NCBI RefSeq assembly: GCF_947497935.1
Contig: NZ_CANMIO010000003.1
Location: 1 to 64,000 of the forward strand
Source of the DNA: an uncultured Shewanella sp.
GTDB lineage: Bacteria; Pseudomonadota; Gammaproteobacteria; Enterobacterales; Shewanellaceae
Length of the DNA stretch: 64,000 nucleotides
Direction: 5' to 3'
In this document: piece after piece, positions 1 to 7,528 of the stretch
Layout: the number at the start of each line of letters is the position of its first letter
Numbering within the stretch: the first letter of the stretch is position 1
The notes under the pieces: model-generated
What the model was told of the DNA's origin: nothing
The model's input: the letters and a program-made list of their open reading frames with translations, nothing else
Database searches by the model: none
Position numbers and translations under genes: made by a program

Positions 1-81
1 GAATTAGTCAGTGATGGAGAGTTGCTAGCAGAAGTTGAGGCGAAAGCTGATACTTGCCAAGAAAAGGAAGAAGCCGGATGA
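1..81 (+). CDS. liuD: Methylcrotonyl-CoA carboxylase biotin subunit, C-terminal end (partial)
   Basis: Only the last 26 codons are in the window; the gene begins to the left. The visible peptide (ELVSDGELLAEVEA, then an acidic tail ending EEAG) is the last strand pair of a biotinyl domain, which carries CO2 between the carboxylase and transferase sites. The following gene is HMG-CoA lyase, the next step of leucine degradation, so the likely identity is the biotin-carrying subunit of methylcrotonyl-CoA carboxylase; this is inferred from context, since the catalytic part is not visible. Its stop TGA (79-81) overlaps the ATG of the next small frame (78-80). The same DNA is repeated almost exactly 155 bp downstream. 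Confidence 0.75.
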   Translation, partial: ELVSDGELLAEVEAKADTCQEKEEAG

Positions 82-236
82 AAATGACTAATGTAATAAA
101 CGCCATAGAGTCTCCGTTTGACGGTATCGTCAGCGCATTTTTCTTCGAGTCTGGCGAATTAGTCAGTGATGGAGAGTTGCTAGCAGAAGTTGAGGCGAAA
201 GCTGATACTTGCCAAGAAAAGGAAGAAGCCGGGTGA
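78..236 (+). CDS. Duplicated half biotinyl domain, copy 2
   Basis: This frame of 52 residues starts ATG AAA ATG, overlapping the stop of the carboxylase subunit (ATGA), so it could be translated by coupling. It reads MKM-TNVINAIESPFDGIV, then ELVSDGELLAEVEA and a tail ending EEAG. In biotinyl domains the lysine of EAMKM is biotinylated and is followed by just such a half domain, so this is the second half of the domain beginning at the MKM motif. The N-terminal half is missing, so it is unlikely to fold as a normal carrier. It arose from a 155-bp tandem duplication of the carboxylase 3' end; 155 is not a multiple of 3, which is why it sits in another frame. Whether it is translated is unknown. 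Confidence 0.5.
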   Translation: MKMTNVINAIESPFDGIVSAFFFESGELVSDGELLAEVEAKADTCQEKEEAG

Positions 237-385
237 AGATGACTAATATAAGAGACACCATTGAGGCTCCGTTTGACGGCATTGTCAGTGCATTTTTCTT
301 TGAGGCCGGTGAACTCGTTAGTGACGGTATGTTGCTTGCTGAAGTTGAGGCTCTTGAACCTGCTAAAACAGAGGAAAGTGCATAA
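233..385 (+). CDS. Duplicated half biotinyl domain, copy 3
   Basis: A GTG at 233 overlaps the preceding stop (GTGA), and an ATG two codons on (239) is an alternative start. The frame encodes about 50 residues: [18 protein letters not shown], then a stretch ending LLAEVEA and a short acidic tail. It is the second half of a biotinyl domain again starting at the MKM motif. It differs from copy 2 at many third positions and has its own C-terminus, so it is the oldest copy and possibly the ancestral end of the carboxylase gene. It ends 1 bp before the HMG-CoA lyase start, as expected of the original operon junction. Confidence 0.5.
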   Translation: MKMTNIRDTIEAPFDGIVSAFFFEAGELVSDGMLLAEVEALEPAKTEESA

Positions 386-386
386 C

Positions 387-1286
387 ATGACAAGCTCTTA
401 TCCTAAAAAGGTTAGCATCTTTGAAGTTGGCGCTCGTGATGGCTTGCAAAACGAAAAGCCGGTTACTACTCAAGATAAGATAGCCCTAATTGAAGACTTA
501 GCCGCTGCTGGCATAAAGCGTATTGAAGCTGCCAGCTTTGTGTCACCTAAATGGGTACCACAGATGGCAGATTCAGCCGATGTGCTTCACGGTATTACTC
601 GTAAAAATGATGTTACCTACAGCGCGTTAACACCCAACTTAAAAGGCTTGGAACTTGCGCTTGACGCTGGCGCCGATGAAGTGGCCATTTTCGGCGCCGC
701 CTCAGAAAGCTTTAGTCAAAAGAATATCAACTGCTCGATTGAAGAGTCTATTGAGCGCTTTATCCCTGTCATGGAGCTGGCTCAGGCTAAAAATATTCCC
801 GTTCGCGGCTACGTATCTTGTACCTTAGGTTGCCCTTATGAAGGAGAAATTGCAGTCAGTGAAGTGGCTCGAGTGTCTGAATTACTTTACAAAATGGGCT
901 GCTATGAGATCTCACTTGGCGACACCATAGGCGTTGGCACACCGCTCAATGCCCGTAGAATGGTGGAAGCTGTAGCTCAGGTGGTGCCTATTGATAAACT
1001 GGCTCTGCATTTTCATGACACCTATGGCCAAGCTTTAGCAAACATTCTGGCTTGCTTAGAAACGGGTGTCAGCGTTATCGACTCATCGGTTGCTGGTCTT
1101 GGTGGTTGCCCTTACGCCAAAGGCGCATCGGGTAATTTAGCCACCGAAGATTTAGTTTATATGCTGCATGGGCTTGGCATCGAAACCGGTATCGACTTAA
1201 CTAAACTGGTTAATGCTGGCAATAAAATCAGCCAAGCCCTCGGTCGCCAATCGGGTTCAAAGGTGGCTAGAGCCCTCAGCGAATAA
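387..1286 (+). CDS. liuE: Hydroxymethylglutaryl-CoA lyase
   Basis: Cleaves 3-hydroxy-3-methylglutaryl-CoA to acetoacetate and acetyl-CoA, the last step of leucine degradation. The 299-residue product has the family N-terminus [10 protein letters not shown] at residues 14-23 and, near residue 235, the glycine-rich catalytic-cysteine loop [14 protein letters not shown]. The metal-binding histidines are in the HFHDTYGQ stretch. I chose the ATG at 387 because the protein then begins [15 protein letters not shown], as in the family; the open frame runs 126 bp further upstream but that part overlaps the duplicated biotin-domain frames. The last codons are partly repeated just after the stop (about 1287-1305). 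The acetoacetate it makes is the substrate of the two genes that follow. Confidence 0.95.
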   Translation: MTSSYPKKVSIFEVGARDGLQNEKPVTTQDKIALIEDLAAAGIKRIEAASFVSPKWVPQMADSADVLHGITRKNDVTYSALTPNLKGLELALDAGADEVAIFGAASESFSQKNINCSIEESIERFIPVMELAQAKNIPVRGYVSCTLGCPYEGEIAVSEVARVSELLYKMGCYEISLGDTIGVGTPLNARRMVEAVAQVVPIDKLALHFHDTYGQALANILACLETGVSVIDSSVAGLGGCPYAKGASGNLATEDLVYMLHGLGIETGIDLTKLVNAGNKISQALGRQSGSKVARALSE

Positions 1287-1391
1287 AAAGCCCTCAGCGA
1301 ATAGAGAGCTCTCGGCGACGAAAGATCAGAACTCAAAATCTAGGACCTAGTACCTAAGTCCTAGCATTGACAGAATAAGGAAATAACAATA

Positions 1392-2138
1392 ATGGTAGGA
1401 CTAAATAAAGGGCTAAATAAAGTAGTCAGTAGTTACGAAGAGGCTTTAAAAGGCCTAAGTAACGATATGACAGTAATGGTTGGTGGCTTTGGCTTATGTG
1501 GTATTCCAGAAGGCTTAATCGCCCAAATGGTCAAAACGGGTGTCACAGGGTTAACCGCTATCTCAAATAACGCTGGCGTCGATGACTTTGGTTTAGGCCT
1601 GTTATTAAAGAGCCGTCAAATCGATACCATGATCGCTTCATACGTGGGTGAAAACGCCACCTTTGAGCAGCAGATGTTATCTGGCGAGCTTAACGTTATC
1701 TTGACTCCCCAAGGCACCTTAGCCGAGAAAATTCGTGCAGGTGGCGCAGGCATCCCAGCCTTCTTTACCGCAACAGGCTACGGCACACCCGTTGCTGAAG
1801 GCAAAGAAACCCGTGAAATCGATGGTCGACACTATGTGTTAGAACCAGCGCTAAAAGCGGACTTTGCGCTAGTGCGTGCATGGAAAGCCGACACCATGGG
1901 TAACTTGGTCTTCCGTAAGACCGCAGCCAACTTTAATCCAATGATGGCAACGGCAGGCAAGATCACCGTGGTAGAAGCCGAGCATATTGTAGAGCCGGGT
2001 GAGCTCGACCCTGACCATATCCATACCCCAGGCATTTACGTGAATCGCATCATTCAAGGTAAGTTTGAAAAGCGCATCGAGCAACGCACTGTTAAACCAG
2101 TCTCTGACTCAGACCCCAAAACAGAATCAAAAGCATAA
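1392..2138 (+). CDS. 3-oxoacid (acetoacetate) CoA-transferase, subunit A
   Basis: The 248-residue protein has the N-terminal signature [13 protein letters not shown] of family I CoA-transferase alpha subunits (succinyl-CoA:3-ketoacid/acetoacetate type), and glycine-rich segments such as [13 protein letters not shown]. It should activate acetoacetate from HMG-CoA lyase to acetoacetyl-CoA so that the carbon can enter thiolysis. AAGGA lies about 10 bp before the ATG. Subunit B begins 12 bp after its stop, so the two are co-translated. The position in the leucine operon matches the genes called liuF/liuG in other gammaproteobacteria; which CoA donor is used cannot be read from sequence. Confidence 0.93.
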   Translation: MVGLNKGLNKVVSSYEEALKGLSNDMTVMVGGFGLCGIPEGLIAQMVKTGVTGLTAISNNAGVDDFGLGLLLKSRQIDTMIASYVGENATFEQQMLSGELNVILTPQGTLAEKIRAGGAGIPAFFTATGYGTPVAEGKETREIDGRHYVLEPALKADFALVRAWKADTMGNLVFRKTAANFNPMMATAGKITVVEAEHIVEPGELDPDHIHTPGIYVNRIIQGKFEKRIEQRTVKPVSDSDPKTESKA

Positions 2139-2150
2139 GGAGGCAGCACC

Positions 2151-2807
2151 ATGGCATTATCAAGAGAGCAACTGGCACAGCGTGTAGCACAAGAACTCCA
2201 AGATGGCTTTTACGTTAACCTAGGCATAGGTATCCCGACTTTAGTGGCCAACTATATTCCAGAAGGCATAGATGTAATGCTGCAATCGGAAAATGGTTTA
2301 TTGGGTATGGGCGAGTTCCCAACCGAAGAGACTATCGATGCCGACCTAATCAACGCCGGTAAGCAAACAGTTACAGCGGTAGATGGCGCATCGTTTTTCT
2401 CATCCGCTGAGAGCTTTGCCATGATCCGTGGCGGCCATGTGGACTTAACGGTACTGGGCGCATTCGAAGTCGATGAGCAAGGCTCTATCGCCTCGTGGAT
2501 GATCCCCGGCAAGCTGATTAAAGGTATGGGCGGCGCGATGGACCTCGTGGCTGGCGCCGACAATATTATTGTCACCATGATGCACGCCGACAAGAAAGGT
2601 AACTCAAAGTTACTGCCAAAATGCGAGCTGCCATTAACAGGATTTGGTTGTATTAAGCGCGTATTAACCGACTTAGCCTTTCTGGAAATTAAAGAGGGCG
2701 CGTTTCACCTATTAGAGCGTGCACCTGGGGTATCTGTTGAAGAGATTGTCTCAAAAACTGCAGGTAAACTCGTGGTACCTGAGCATGTGCCTGAAATGAC
2801 GTTTTAG
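2151..2807 (+). CDS. 3-oxoacid (acetoacetate) CoA-transferase, subunit B
   Basis: The 218-residue beta subunit of the heteromeric CoA-transferase. The SENG motif, whose glutamate forms the covalent acyl/CoA intermediate in this family, is visible in QSENGLLGMGEFP near residue 46, and the glycine-rich GIGIPTLVANYIPEG precedes it. A strong ribosome site (AAGGAGG) stands 8 bp before the ATG. It is the last gene of the leucine operon, followed by a clear terminator hairpin. Confidence 0.94.
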   Translation: MALSREQLAQRVAQELQDGFYVNLGIGIPTLVANYIPEGIDVMLQSENGLLGMGEFPTEETIDADLINAGKQTVTAVDGASFFSSAESFAMIRGGHVDLTVLGAFEVDEQGSIASWMIPGKLIKGMGGAMDLVAGADNIIVTMMHADKKGNSKLLPKCELPLTGFGCIKRVLTDLAFLEIKEGAFHLLERAPGVSVEEIVSKTAGKLVVPEHVPEMTF

Positions 2808-2846
2808 TTAATGCTAACTAAAACTATCTAAAGGGATATACCAATC

Positions 2847-2878
2847 AAAAACGCAGCCAATTGGCTGCGTTTTTTTTA
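2847..2878 (+). terminator. Rho-independent terminator after the leucine operon
   Basis: Perfect stem ACGCAGCCAA/TTGGCTGCGT followed by eight T. The convergent lipoprotein gene on the other strand ends at 2895 and reads into the same hairpin, with four T on that strand. Confidence 0.93.
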
Positions 2879-2894
2879 TAACCAAAGCTTAAAG

Positions 2895-3314
2895 CTATTT
2901 TGCAGCTACAGCTTCATCAACTGTCGGTTGTACAGCAGCGCTAACAGAGTCCGCTGTAGAATCAGTCGTAGACTCTGCAGCAGGAACTTCACAATCATAA
3001 GCATTAGCAATCATGGTCACAGAACCTGTAAAGCCAAGTGGTTTGTAGAGATAGATGGTGTCAGCATCAAGCTTAGCAGCCTTGATACGCATTTCATTAA
3101 GCGTGCCCCACACCATATCTTTATCGGCATGTAGCCAATAGTCATAAAAGTGGCCTTGTGAACCAATAACAGTCCCTTTAAGTTCACAACCTTGTAGAGA
3201 GAGGGTGTCATCCCATAACACTTTTACTGTGTTGGACTCATCTGTTGGGAAGGTAATACAAGCAGTAAGGCTTGAGCACATCAGGGCGATGGCAGCCAGT
3301 TTTACAAATTTCAT
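2895..3314 (-). CDS. Small lipoprotein, DUF4156-like
   Basis: The 139-residue product starts with a lipoprotein signal (MKFVKLAAIALMCSSLTAC, lipid cysteine at 19). The body has two further cysteines (QGCELKG, AYDCEV) and the pattern in which a cysteine precedes GTVIGS and a helix holds NEMRIKAAKLDADTIYLY; this resembles small envelope proteins of the DUF4156/RcsF-like type, judged by eye. The C-terminus is low-complexity Ala/Thr/Ser/Val. It is a single gene, convergent to the leucine operon. Function unknown. Confidence 0.75.
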   Translation of the reverse strand: MKFVKLAAIALMCSSLTACITFPTDESNTVKVLWDDTLSLQGCELKGTVIGSQGHFYDYWLHADKDMVWGTLNEMRIKAAKLDADTIYLYKPLGFTGSVTMIANAYDCEVPAAESTTDSTADSVSAAVQPTVDEAVAAK

Positions 3315-3447
3315 GGTTTACAGTCAAAATTAAACGGGACGCGATAATATAGACTTTCTTATTCCAAGGGAATCCACCTAGATCACAGTTCGCAGCTGTT
3401 TTCCCCTACTGCAATACTATTCTTCGAAGCTTCTTTCCAACTAAACA
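3315..3447. other. Intergenic stretch with nothing recognised
   Basis: This region upstream of the lipoprotein gene and beyond the broken reductase tail shows no open frame, hairpin terminator or repeat that I can support. It probably contains the lipoprotein promoter. Confidence 0.4.
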
Positions 3448-3597
3448 TTACTGTCCAAAAGGATGTACTTTAGATAGCGCTAGTAAGTCACTTCTAACAA
3501 AACCGAGCTGCTCAGCGTAAATAATCAAACTTTTAATGCCAACCAATAAACGTGACTGTACCTGCGAAACCCTATCGTCATTCATTGGTGTCCAAGC
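3448..3597 (-). pseudogene. Detached C-terminal tail of the FMN reductase-like gene
   Basis: Reading on past the TAA at 3598-3600 in the same frame gives AWTPMNDDRVSQVQSRLLVG, then IKSLIIYAEQLGFVR and so on to a second TAA at 3448-3450. A helix with 'MNDRV..RL..GIKSL..YAE' is what I expect at the C-terminus of these reductases, and the combined length (about 214 residues) is normal for the family. A nonsense mutation, or less likely stop readthrough, is the simplest reading. Confidence 0.7.
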
Positions 3598-4092
3598 TTA
3601 TGCTAAAAATGCCTCTACATTTTGAATAATCCCATGCAATGGCAACCAAGCTAAATGGCTATTCTTTGCCGTATAACCTTTTAATAAAGAAATAGGGTGA
3701 CTCCCACCGTTGGAAGTTGAAATACCGATAGCAAATGCCGGTTTATGGGCTAAAGGTAAACCGTTAGCAGAGCCATTGGCTGATAAAAGAAAAAGATTAA
3801 TTAATGCGGGAGGGATCATGCCGCCCCACTCGGGAGTGATAAATACCACTGCATCACAAGCATAAAGCAGACTTAGCACTTCAGCTTTATCGTTATCAAG
3901 CGAAGTGACATCATCCCTGCTCGTTCCATAATGCTCTAACAAGCTAGGATAAAGCGATAAATCTAAGATACCTGATTGGACGCTATCTAGATCATTTAGA
4001 ATATTTGTTTGTAAATACCTAGCGACTTCGATGCTATTAGAGTCCGCTCTTTGACTAGCACTCACCAGTAGAATATTCAATATTGTCGCCAA
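3598..4092 (-). CDS. NADPH-dependent FMN reductase-like flavoprotein, truncated by an in-frame stop
   Basis: The 164-residue frame has a flavodoxin-like fold: the N-terminal strand ILLVSASQRADSNS is the FMN phosphate loop, VVFITPEWGGMIPPALINLF is the middle loop contacting flavin, and IGISTSNGGSHP follows. Proteins of this group reduce FMN or quinones with NADPH. The frame ends at TAA (3598-3600), but on the same strand and in the same frame it continues for 49 more codons that resemble the family's C-terminal helix (see the next entry). The start is uncertain: the first codon is TTG at 4092, directly against AAGGA, and a TTG at 4080 is better spaced. Confidence 0.75.
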   Translation of the reverse strand: MATILNILLVSASQRADSNSIEVARYLQTNILNDLDSVQSGILDLSLYPSLLEHYGTSRDDVTSLDNDKAEVLSLLYACDAVVFITPEWGGMIPPALINLFLLSANGSANGLPLAHKPAFAIGISTSNGGSHPISLLKGYTAKNSHLAWLPLHGIIQNVEAFLA

Positions 4093-4416
4093 TCCTTAGT
4101 AAGACCATCACAAGTTGTCGCTATTTTTTGCTGCTTTTACTCTGCAAAATGTCAAATCTGATTAAATTCCATTTATGCCGTTCCTGTAATAATGTTGTCG
4201 CCTCTATCATCGAAGCTTTCAATACACATCAAGTTATCATTTGCCTAAGTATGAGTATCCTTATTATTTCTCAACTTCCAGGCCTCACCGTCTTCAACAC
4301 AAAAAAATTCCGCGAAGCGTAAACTTCCCGGAATCTTATTTTGTCTCTAGACATGGCACAATCTTACTGCCAAGTTGCAGCAAAACTTACTGCCGAATTA
4401 CAGCAAAACCTAACGC
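4093..4416. other. Intergenic stretch with nothing recognised
   Basis: AT-rich DNA between nrfA and the reductase-like gene, both on the minus strand. I see no credible gene, and no hairpin with a T run behind nrfA. Two related words containing ACTGCC and CAGCAAAAC (near 4368-4410) form a short imperfect direct repeat. Confidence 0.4.
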
Positions 4417-5802
4417 TTATTCTCCACCATTTGCAGCTTTATATTCTGTTTCCCATTTCGGCACGACTTTCTCGATAAAGATGGCTTTGTCGGCATTCAT
4501 CTTATCCATATCCATGCCTAACACCGCTTGAGCTTTAGCTTTAGTTGAAATATCAGGAATGGCTACCGCGGTTTTAACGCCTTGAGTATCCAATACTTTC
4601 GCAAGCTTAGCACGGGCCTCTGCAGATTTAGTCAGTGAGGTCTCTAGAATACGCAGTCCCTCTTCCGGCGCATGCGCTGCAATACCGTGAGATGCAATGG
4701 CAAAGTCCCAGCGCCACTGTGCATGACGAATATCGGTTAACGCTGCCGTCATTTGCTGCTCTGATGCCCCAGCTTTCCATGCTGCAGCGGCTTCAAAGTG
4801 CGCTTTAACCAGTTCAGCCTCTGCCTTAAGTTTTAATGCATTGACCTTATCTTTATTCGCTTGAACTAAGGACTGCAATTGCTCTTTGGTCTGCTCATGA
4901 CAATTTGCACAGGTAAATTCAAACTTATCAAATGGGCTGCCAACATTGTGGTCTGTGTATTCCTTACCCTCAGCATTGGTGACTCGCGGCATATGGCAAT
5001 CAGTACAAGATACGCCCATATCACCGTGCATGCCTAGGGCCGTTGTTTCATACCCAGGATGCTGCGCTTTTAACATTGGCGCCTTTGATAGTTGATGGGT
5101 CCAGTCTTTAAACTTCAACTTGTCGTAGTAAGCTTCCATATTCTCTACTGTGGTGCCGTTATCCCAAGGGAATTTAACCCAATTTGGATGTTCCTCAGTT
5201 TTCTCGAAGTAATACTCCACGTGACACTGACCACAGACCATATTTTGCTTCTGGCTCTTATCTGCCTTGTCAAACGGCGTACCAATCGCTGCAAAGGCAC
5301 GCTCGGCAAATGGCCTTGCCACCCTTAGCTTTGGCGTTCCTGGTTTATGGCAATCTGCACAACCAATAACATTGACGATTTCAGGGCCACCTTTGGCCCA
5401 CTTACCTTTAAAGTATTCCCCTTCACCTTGCCCCTCTATCACCCTTGGCACGTCGGGACTTTTACAGCTCCAACAAGCCATAGGCATAGGGCCTTCGTCT
5501 TCTTTCATTGGTGCACCGGTTCGTAACGTGGTTCTCACGTCTGTGATCGCATATTGGTGCCCCCTTGGCGCATTGTAATCCTTAGAGAAACCATATCCCG
5601 CCCAGAGAATAACCAAATTTGGATCACCCGATAATGCATCTGAAACCTCTTTGCTTTCAGCGGTTTTCTGCCAGCTTTGGTATTGCTTAGGGAAACGTTT
5701 TTCATATTGTGCATTGTCTGCGGGGTTAGTTTTTGCGATTGCAACGCTGCTTAACAAGCCGATGCAAACTCCCGCGATCAATGGAACTTGGTATGATCTC
5801 AT
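4417..5802 (-). CDS. nrfA: Ammonia-forming cytochrome c nitrite reductase (pentaheme)
   Basis: Periplasmic enzyme reducing nitrite to ammonium with six electrons. The 461-residue product has a Sec signal (cleavage after about residue 23), the catalytic heme motif CWSCK with lysine ligand (C110-K114), and four CxxCH motifs: CADCH, CGQCH, CTDCH and CANCH. The number and order match NrfA. The conserved segments around the active site ([19 protein letters not shown]) are present. No nrfB, nrfC or nrfD follows, as in Shewanella where quinol electrons come through CymA; that donor is not in this window. GGATGGA stands before the ATG. An inverted repeat lies 42 bp upstream of the start. Confidence 0.97.
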   Translation of the reverse strand: MRSYQVPLIAGVCIGLLSSVAIAKTNPADNAQYEKRFPKQYQSWQKTAESKEVSDALSGDPNLVILWAGYGFSKDYNAPRGHQYAITDVRTTLRTGAPMKEDEGPMPMACWSCKSPDVPRVIEGQGEGEYFKGKWAKGGPEIVNVIGCADCHKPGTPKLRVARPFAERAFAAIGTPFDKADKSQKQNMVCGQCHVEYYFEKTEEHPNWVKFPWDNGTTVENMEAYYDKLKFKDWTHQLSKAPMLKAQHPGYETTALGMHGDMGVSCTDCHMPRVTNAEGKEYTDHNVGSPFDKFEFTCANCHEQTKEQLQSLVQANKDKVNALKLKAEAELVKAHFEAAAAWKAGASEQQMTAALTDIRHAQWRWDFAIASHGIAAHAPEEGLRILETSLTKSAEARAKLAKVLDTQGVKTAVAIPDISTKAKAQAVLGMDMDKMNADKAIFIEKVVPKWETEYKAANGGE

Positions 5803-5843
5803 AAGGTATCCATCCGTAATATAAGGGTATTGTGATATATAAA

Positions 5844-5858
5844 ATGTAGTCGCTACAT
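5844..5858. promoter_or_regulatory. Inverted repeat upstream of nrfA
   Basis: ATGTAG-TCG-CTACAT is a perfect 6-bp dyad about 42 bp upstream of the nrfA start. Further out, near 5890-5909, TTTGATAAACAAA is a weak dyad. nrfA genes are usually controlled by CRP/FNR and NarL/NarP type regulators, but neither site is a good match to those consensus sequences, so assignment is open. Confidence 0.3.
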
Positions 5859-6122
5859 GCTTGATGTCAAAAGCTATAGCAAATTAATTTTGTGTTTGAT
5901 AAACAAAGGAGATTTCAACAAAAACCAAGATAGGAAAACAGCTGAGTTCGAACTAAATCAGCCCTGCAATTAACGGCTTTAATTCAGGTTTGTTTTTATC
6001 GATAAAGATTAACTAGAGTGAACTTCGTTTCAAAAAATAGAAATGTCTGCTGTGCAATCAATCTCTTTGTCTAAAGTTAGAGGAAGAGGTTCACTCTGTA
6101 TTGTTAGGAGTTGGAGGCAATT

Positions 6123-6560
6123 TTGAAAATAGAACTATCAGGCCAGCAAACCGTTTCTGTATTTCAGCTAACCGCTGTATTTAGTATGTTGTTTGCCTTA
6201 GTGGGCTTTAGTTATAACGTCTGGCGTATGGAGATCACCGAATATAACAGCAATATGCGTTCGGCCAGTTTTGAGCTGCTATTGCAGTTATCTGAACTAG
6301 AGTCTATCGTCTACGCCGCCCATTACGATCAAGATTTAGTTTTAGGTAGTCCGCGTAAGGGCTGGGTAAAAGTTAATTTGATTGCCGATTTGAGTATGAT
6401 AACCGAGCCAGAAATCAGCGTGGCCGCAAAGGAGCTAAAGCTGAGCTGGCAAGCAAATTGGCAGCAATTACCCGATGATGAGGCTAGTGCACAGGCTGTT
6501 GTGACAAAAATAGATGAGACTCGCGCTCAAGTCAGGCAGCTACTTAAACAGTTAGATTAA
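6123..6560 (+). CDS. Single-helix membrane protein of unknown function
   Basis: About 145 residues with one transmembrane helix near residues 14-33 (TAVFSMLFALVGFSYNVW) followed by a soluble, mostly helical domain containing SFELLLQLSELESIVYAAHYD and a C-terminal coiled segment. I chose the TTG at 6123 because GGAGG lies 5 bp before it; a TTG at 6111 in the same frame has no room for that site. It is divergent from nrfA and could share its regulatory region. I do not recognise the family. Confidence 0.65.
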   Translation: MKIELSGQQTVSVFQLTAVFSMLFALVGFSYNVWRMEITEYNSNMRSASFELLLQLSELESIVYAAHYDQDLVLGSPRKGWVKVNLIADLSMITEPEISVAAKELKLSWQANWQQLPDDEASAQAVVTKIDETRAQVRQLLKQLD

Positions 6561-6944
6561 CCTTACTCAAATAGAGTCTGTGCCCTGAGTCACTCACAGC
6601 TAGTATCGGTAACGATTAGTGAACACTTTATACTTTGCAACAGACACAATCTAAAAACAGTCGCCAAGGAAAGCTCTTCCGTTGACTCTATTTTTTACGC
6701 CCTTATCACCTTCACCCAGGCTAAATGTGCGGACAATCTGTCCGACAATTATGGGAATAAGGCATAAAAAGCCCAAAAACCAACACCAACGCCACGCAAC
6801 AACAACCAAACCACAACATTCGTGCTGATATCTTTGCTAGAAATCACAAAATACAATCAGAAATAAGCACTACAAAAATAATGAGAGCCGCACAATATTC
6901 ATCTGACTCGATCACAATATAAAATTTAAAATAAAGGTCGAAAA
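6561..6944. other. AT-rich intergenic region before the LuxR-type gene
   Basis: 384 bp with no supported gene. It contains a perfect dyad CGGACA-ATC-TGTCCG at 6730-6744 and a C/A-rich strand asymmetry around 6768-6815 (repeated CCAACA/CAACAA words). The promoter of the regulator-cytochrome pair downstream should lie here. Confidence 0.5.
6730..6744. promoter_or_regulatory. Possible operator dyad upstream of the LuxR-type gene
   Basis: CGGACA-ATC-TGTCCG has a perfect 6-bp stem about 200 bp before the regulator start. No T run follows, so it is not a terminator of the usual kind. It could be an operator; the binding protein is unknown. Confidence 0.3.
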
Positions 6945-7517
6945 ATGAATAACAACATTGATTGGATATATTTACACAATGGGAAATCAATCCAAGTAAC
7001 AACAATAACTCCAATCCATAGTTTTACAAATGAAGTAGATTTAAAAAACATGTACAGCATTAGCACCTCTGATCCAGAAGCTCTTAACAGTGCGAGGTAT
7101 ATCTTAGCGAAGAACAATGTAATTAATAGCAAATCTATTAACATCCCAGTAAGAATGAGGAATAAACACATAGCGTTATTCTGTTTGCACCCCCAACATT
7201 CAAATACTATTACTGGAATACTTATACTTTATTCAACTCAGCGGTATGAAGCTAACGACATAGACATCACCTTAAGAAGAGTTATTTCAACAATACAAGA
7301 AAAAGAAAAACAAAACATAAACAACAAGGGGATAAACTCAAAAACACAAGCAATTATAAAATTAACAGCACTAGGCATGAGTTCAAAAGATATTGCAAAA
7401 CTAATTGGTTTATCGACTAGAGGAGTTCAGTACCACTTGGAAATTGCAAAAAACATCCTAGGCGCAAAAAACAACCCTAATTTAATTTTAGAAGCAATTA
7501 ACAACAATCTTATATAG
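6945..7517 (+). CDS. LuxR-type transcriptional regulator
   Basis: The 190-residue protein ends in a LuxR-class helix-turn-helix: LTALGMSSKDIAKLIGLSTR is followed by GVQYHLEIAKNILGAKN, covering roughly residues 140-180 with the usual recognition helix. The N-terminal ~120 residues look like a small sensory domain of GAF/PAS or autoinducer-binding shape (ALFCLHPQHSNTITGILILY), which I cannot assign. It is AT-rich and ends 11 bp before a large cytochrome lipoprotein gene, which it probably controls. The operon-like spacing suggests the regulator is transcribed with its target. Confidence 0.85.
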   Translation: MNNNIDWIYLHNGKSIQVTTITPIHSFTNEVDLKNMYSISTSDPEALNSARYILAKNNVINSKSINIPVRMRNKHIALFCLHPQHSNTITGILILYSTQRYEANDIDITLRRVISTIQEKEKQNINNKGINSKTQAIIKLTALGMSSKDIAKLIGLSTRGVQYHLEIAKNILGAKNNPNLILEAINNNLI

Positions 7518-7528
7518 AGAAATAGATA

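Larger units (their letters stand above)
1..385 (+). repeat. 155-bp tandem repeat of the biotin-carrier 3' end
   Basis: The word GAATTAGTCAGTGATGGAGA occurs at 1 and at 156, and its diverged form starts at 311, giving a period of 155 bp. Bases 1-77 match 156-232 exactly and the first difference is A78/G233, so copies 1 and 2 are a recent duplication. Copy 3 (233-385) is clearly diverged. The repeat may continue to the left of the window. Confidence 0.9.

Noticed and set aside
261..386. Upstream extension of the HMG-CoA lyase frame (42 extra codons)
   Set aside because: It is out of frame with and overlaps the duplicated biotin-domain copy, and the family starts at the internal ATG at 387.
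5882..5912. A CRP or FNR site upstream of nrfA
   Set aside because: The best dyad there matches neither TGTGA-N6-TCACA nor TTGAT-N4-ATCAA closely enough.
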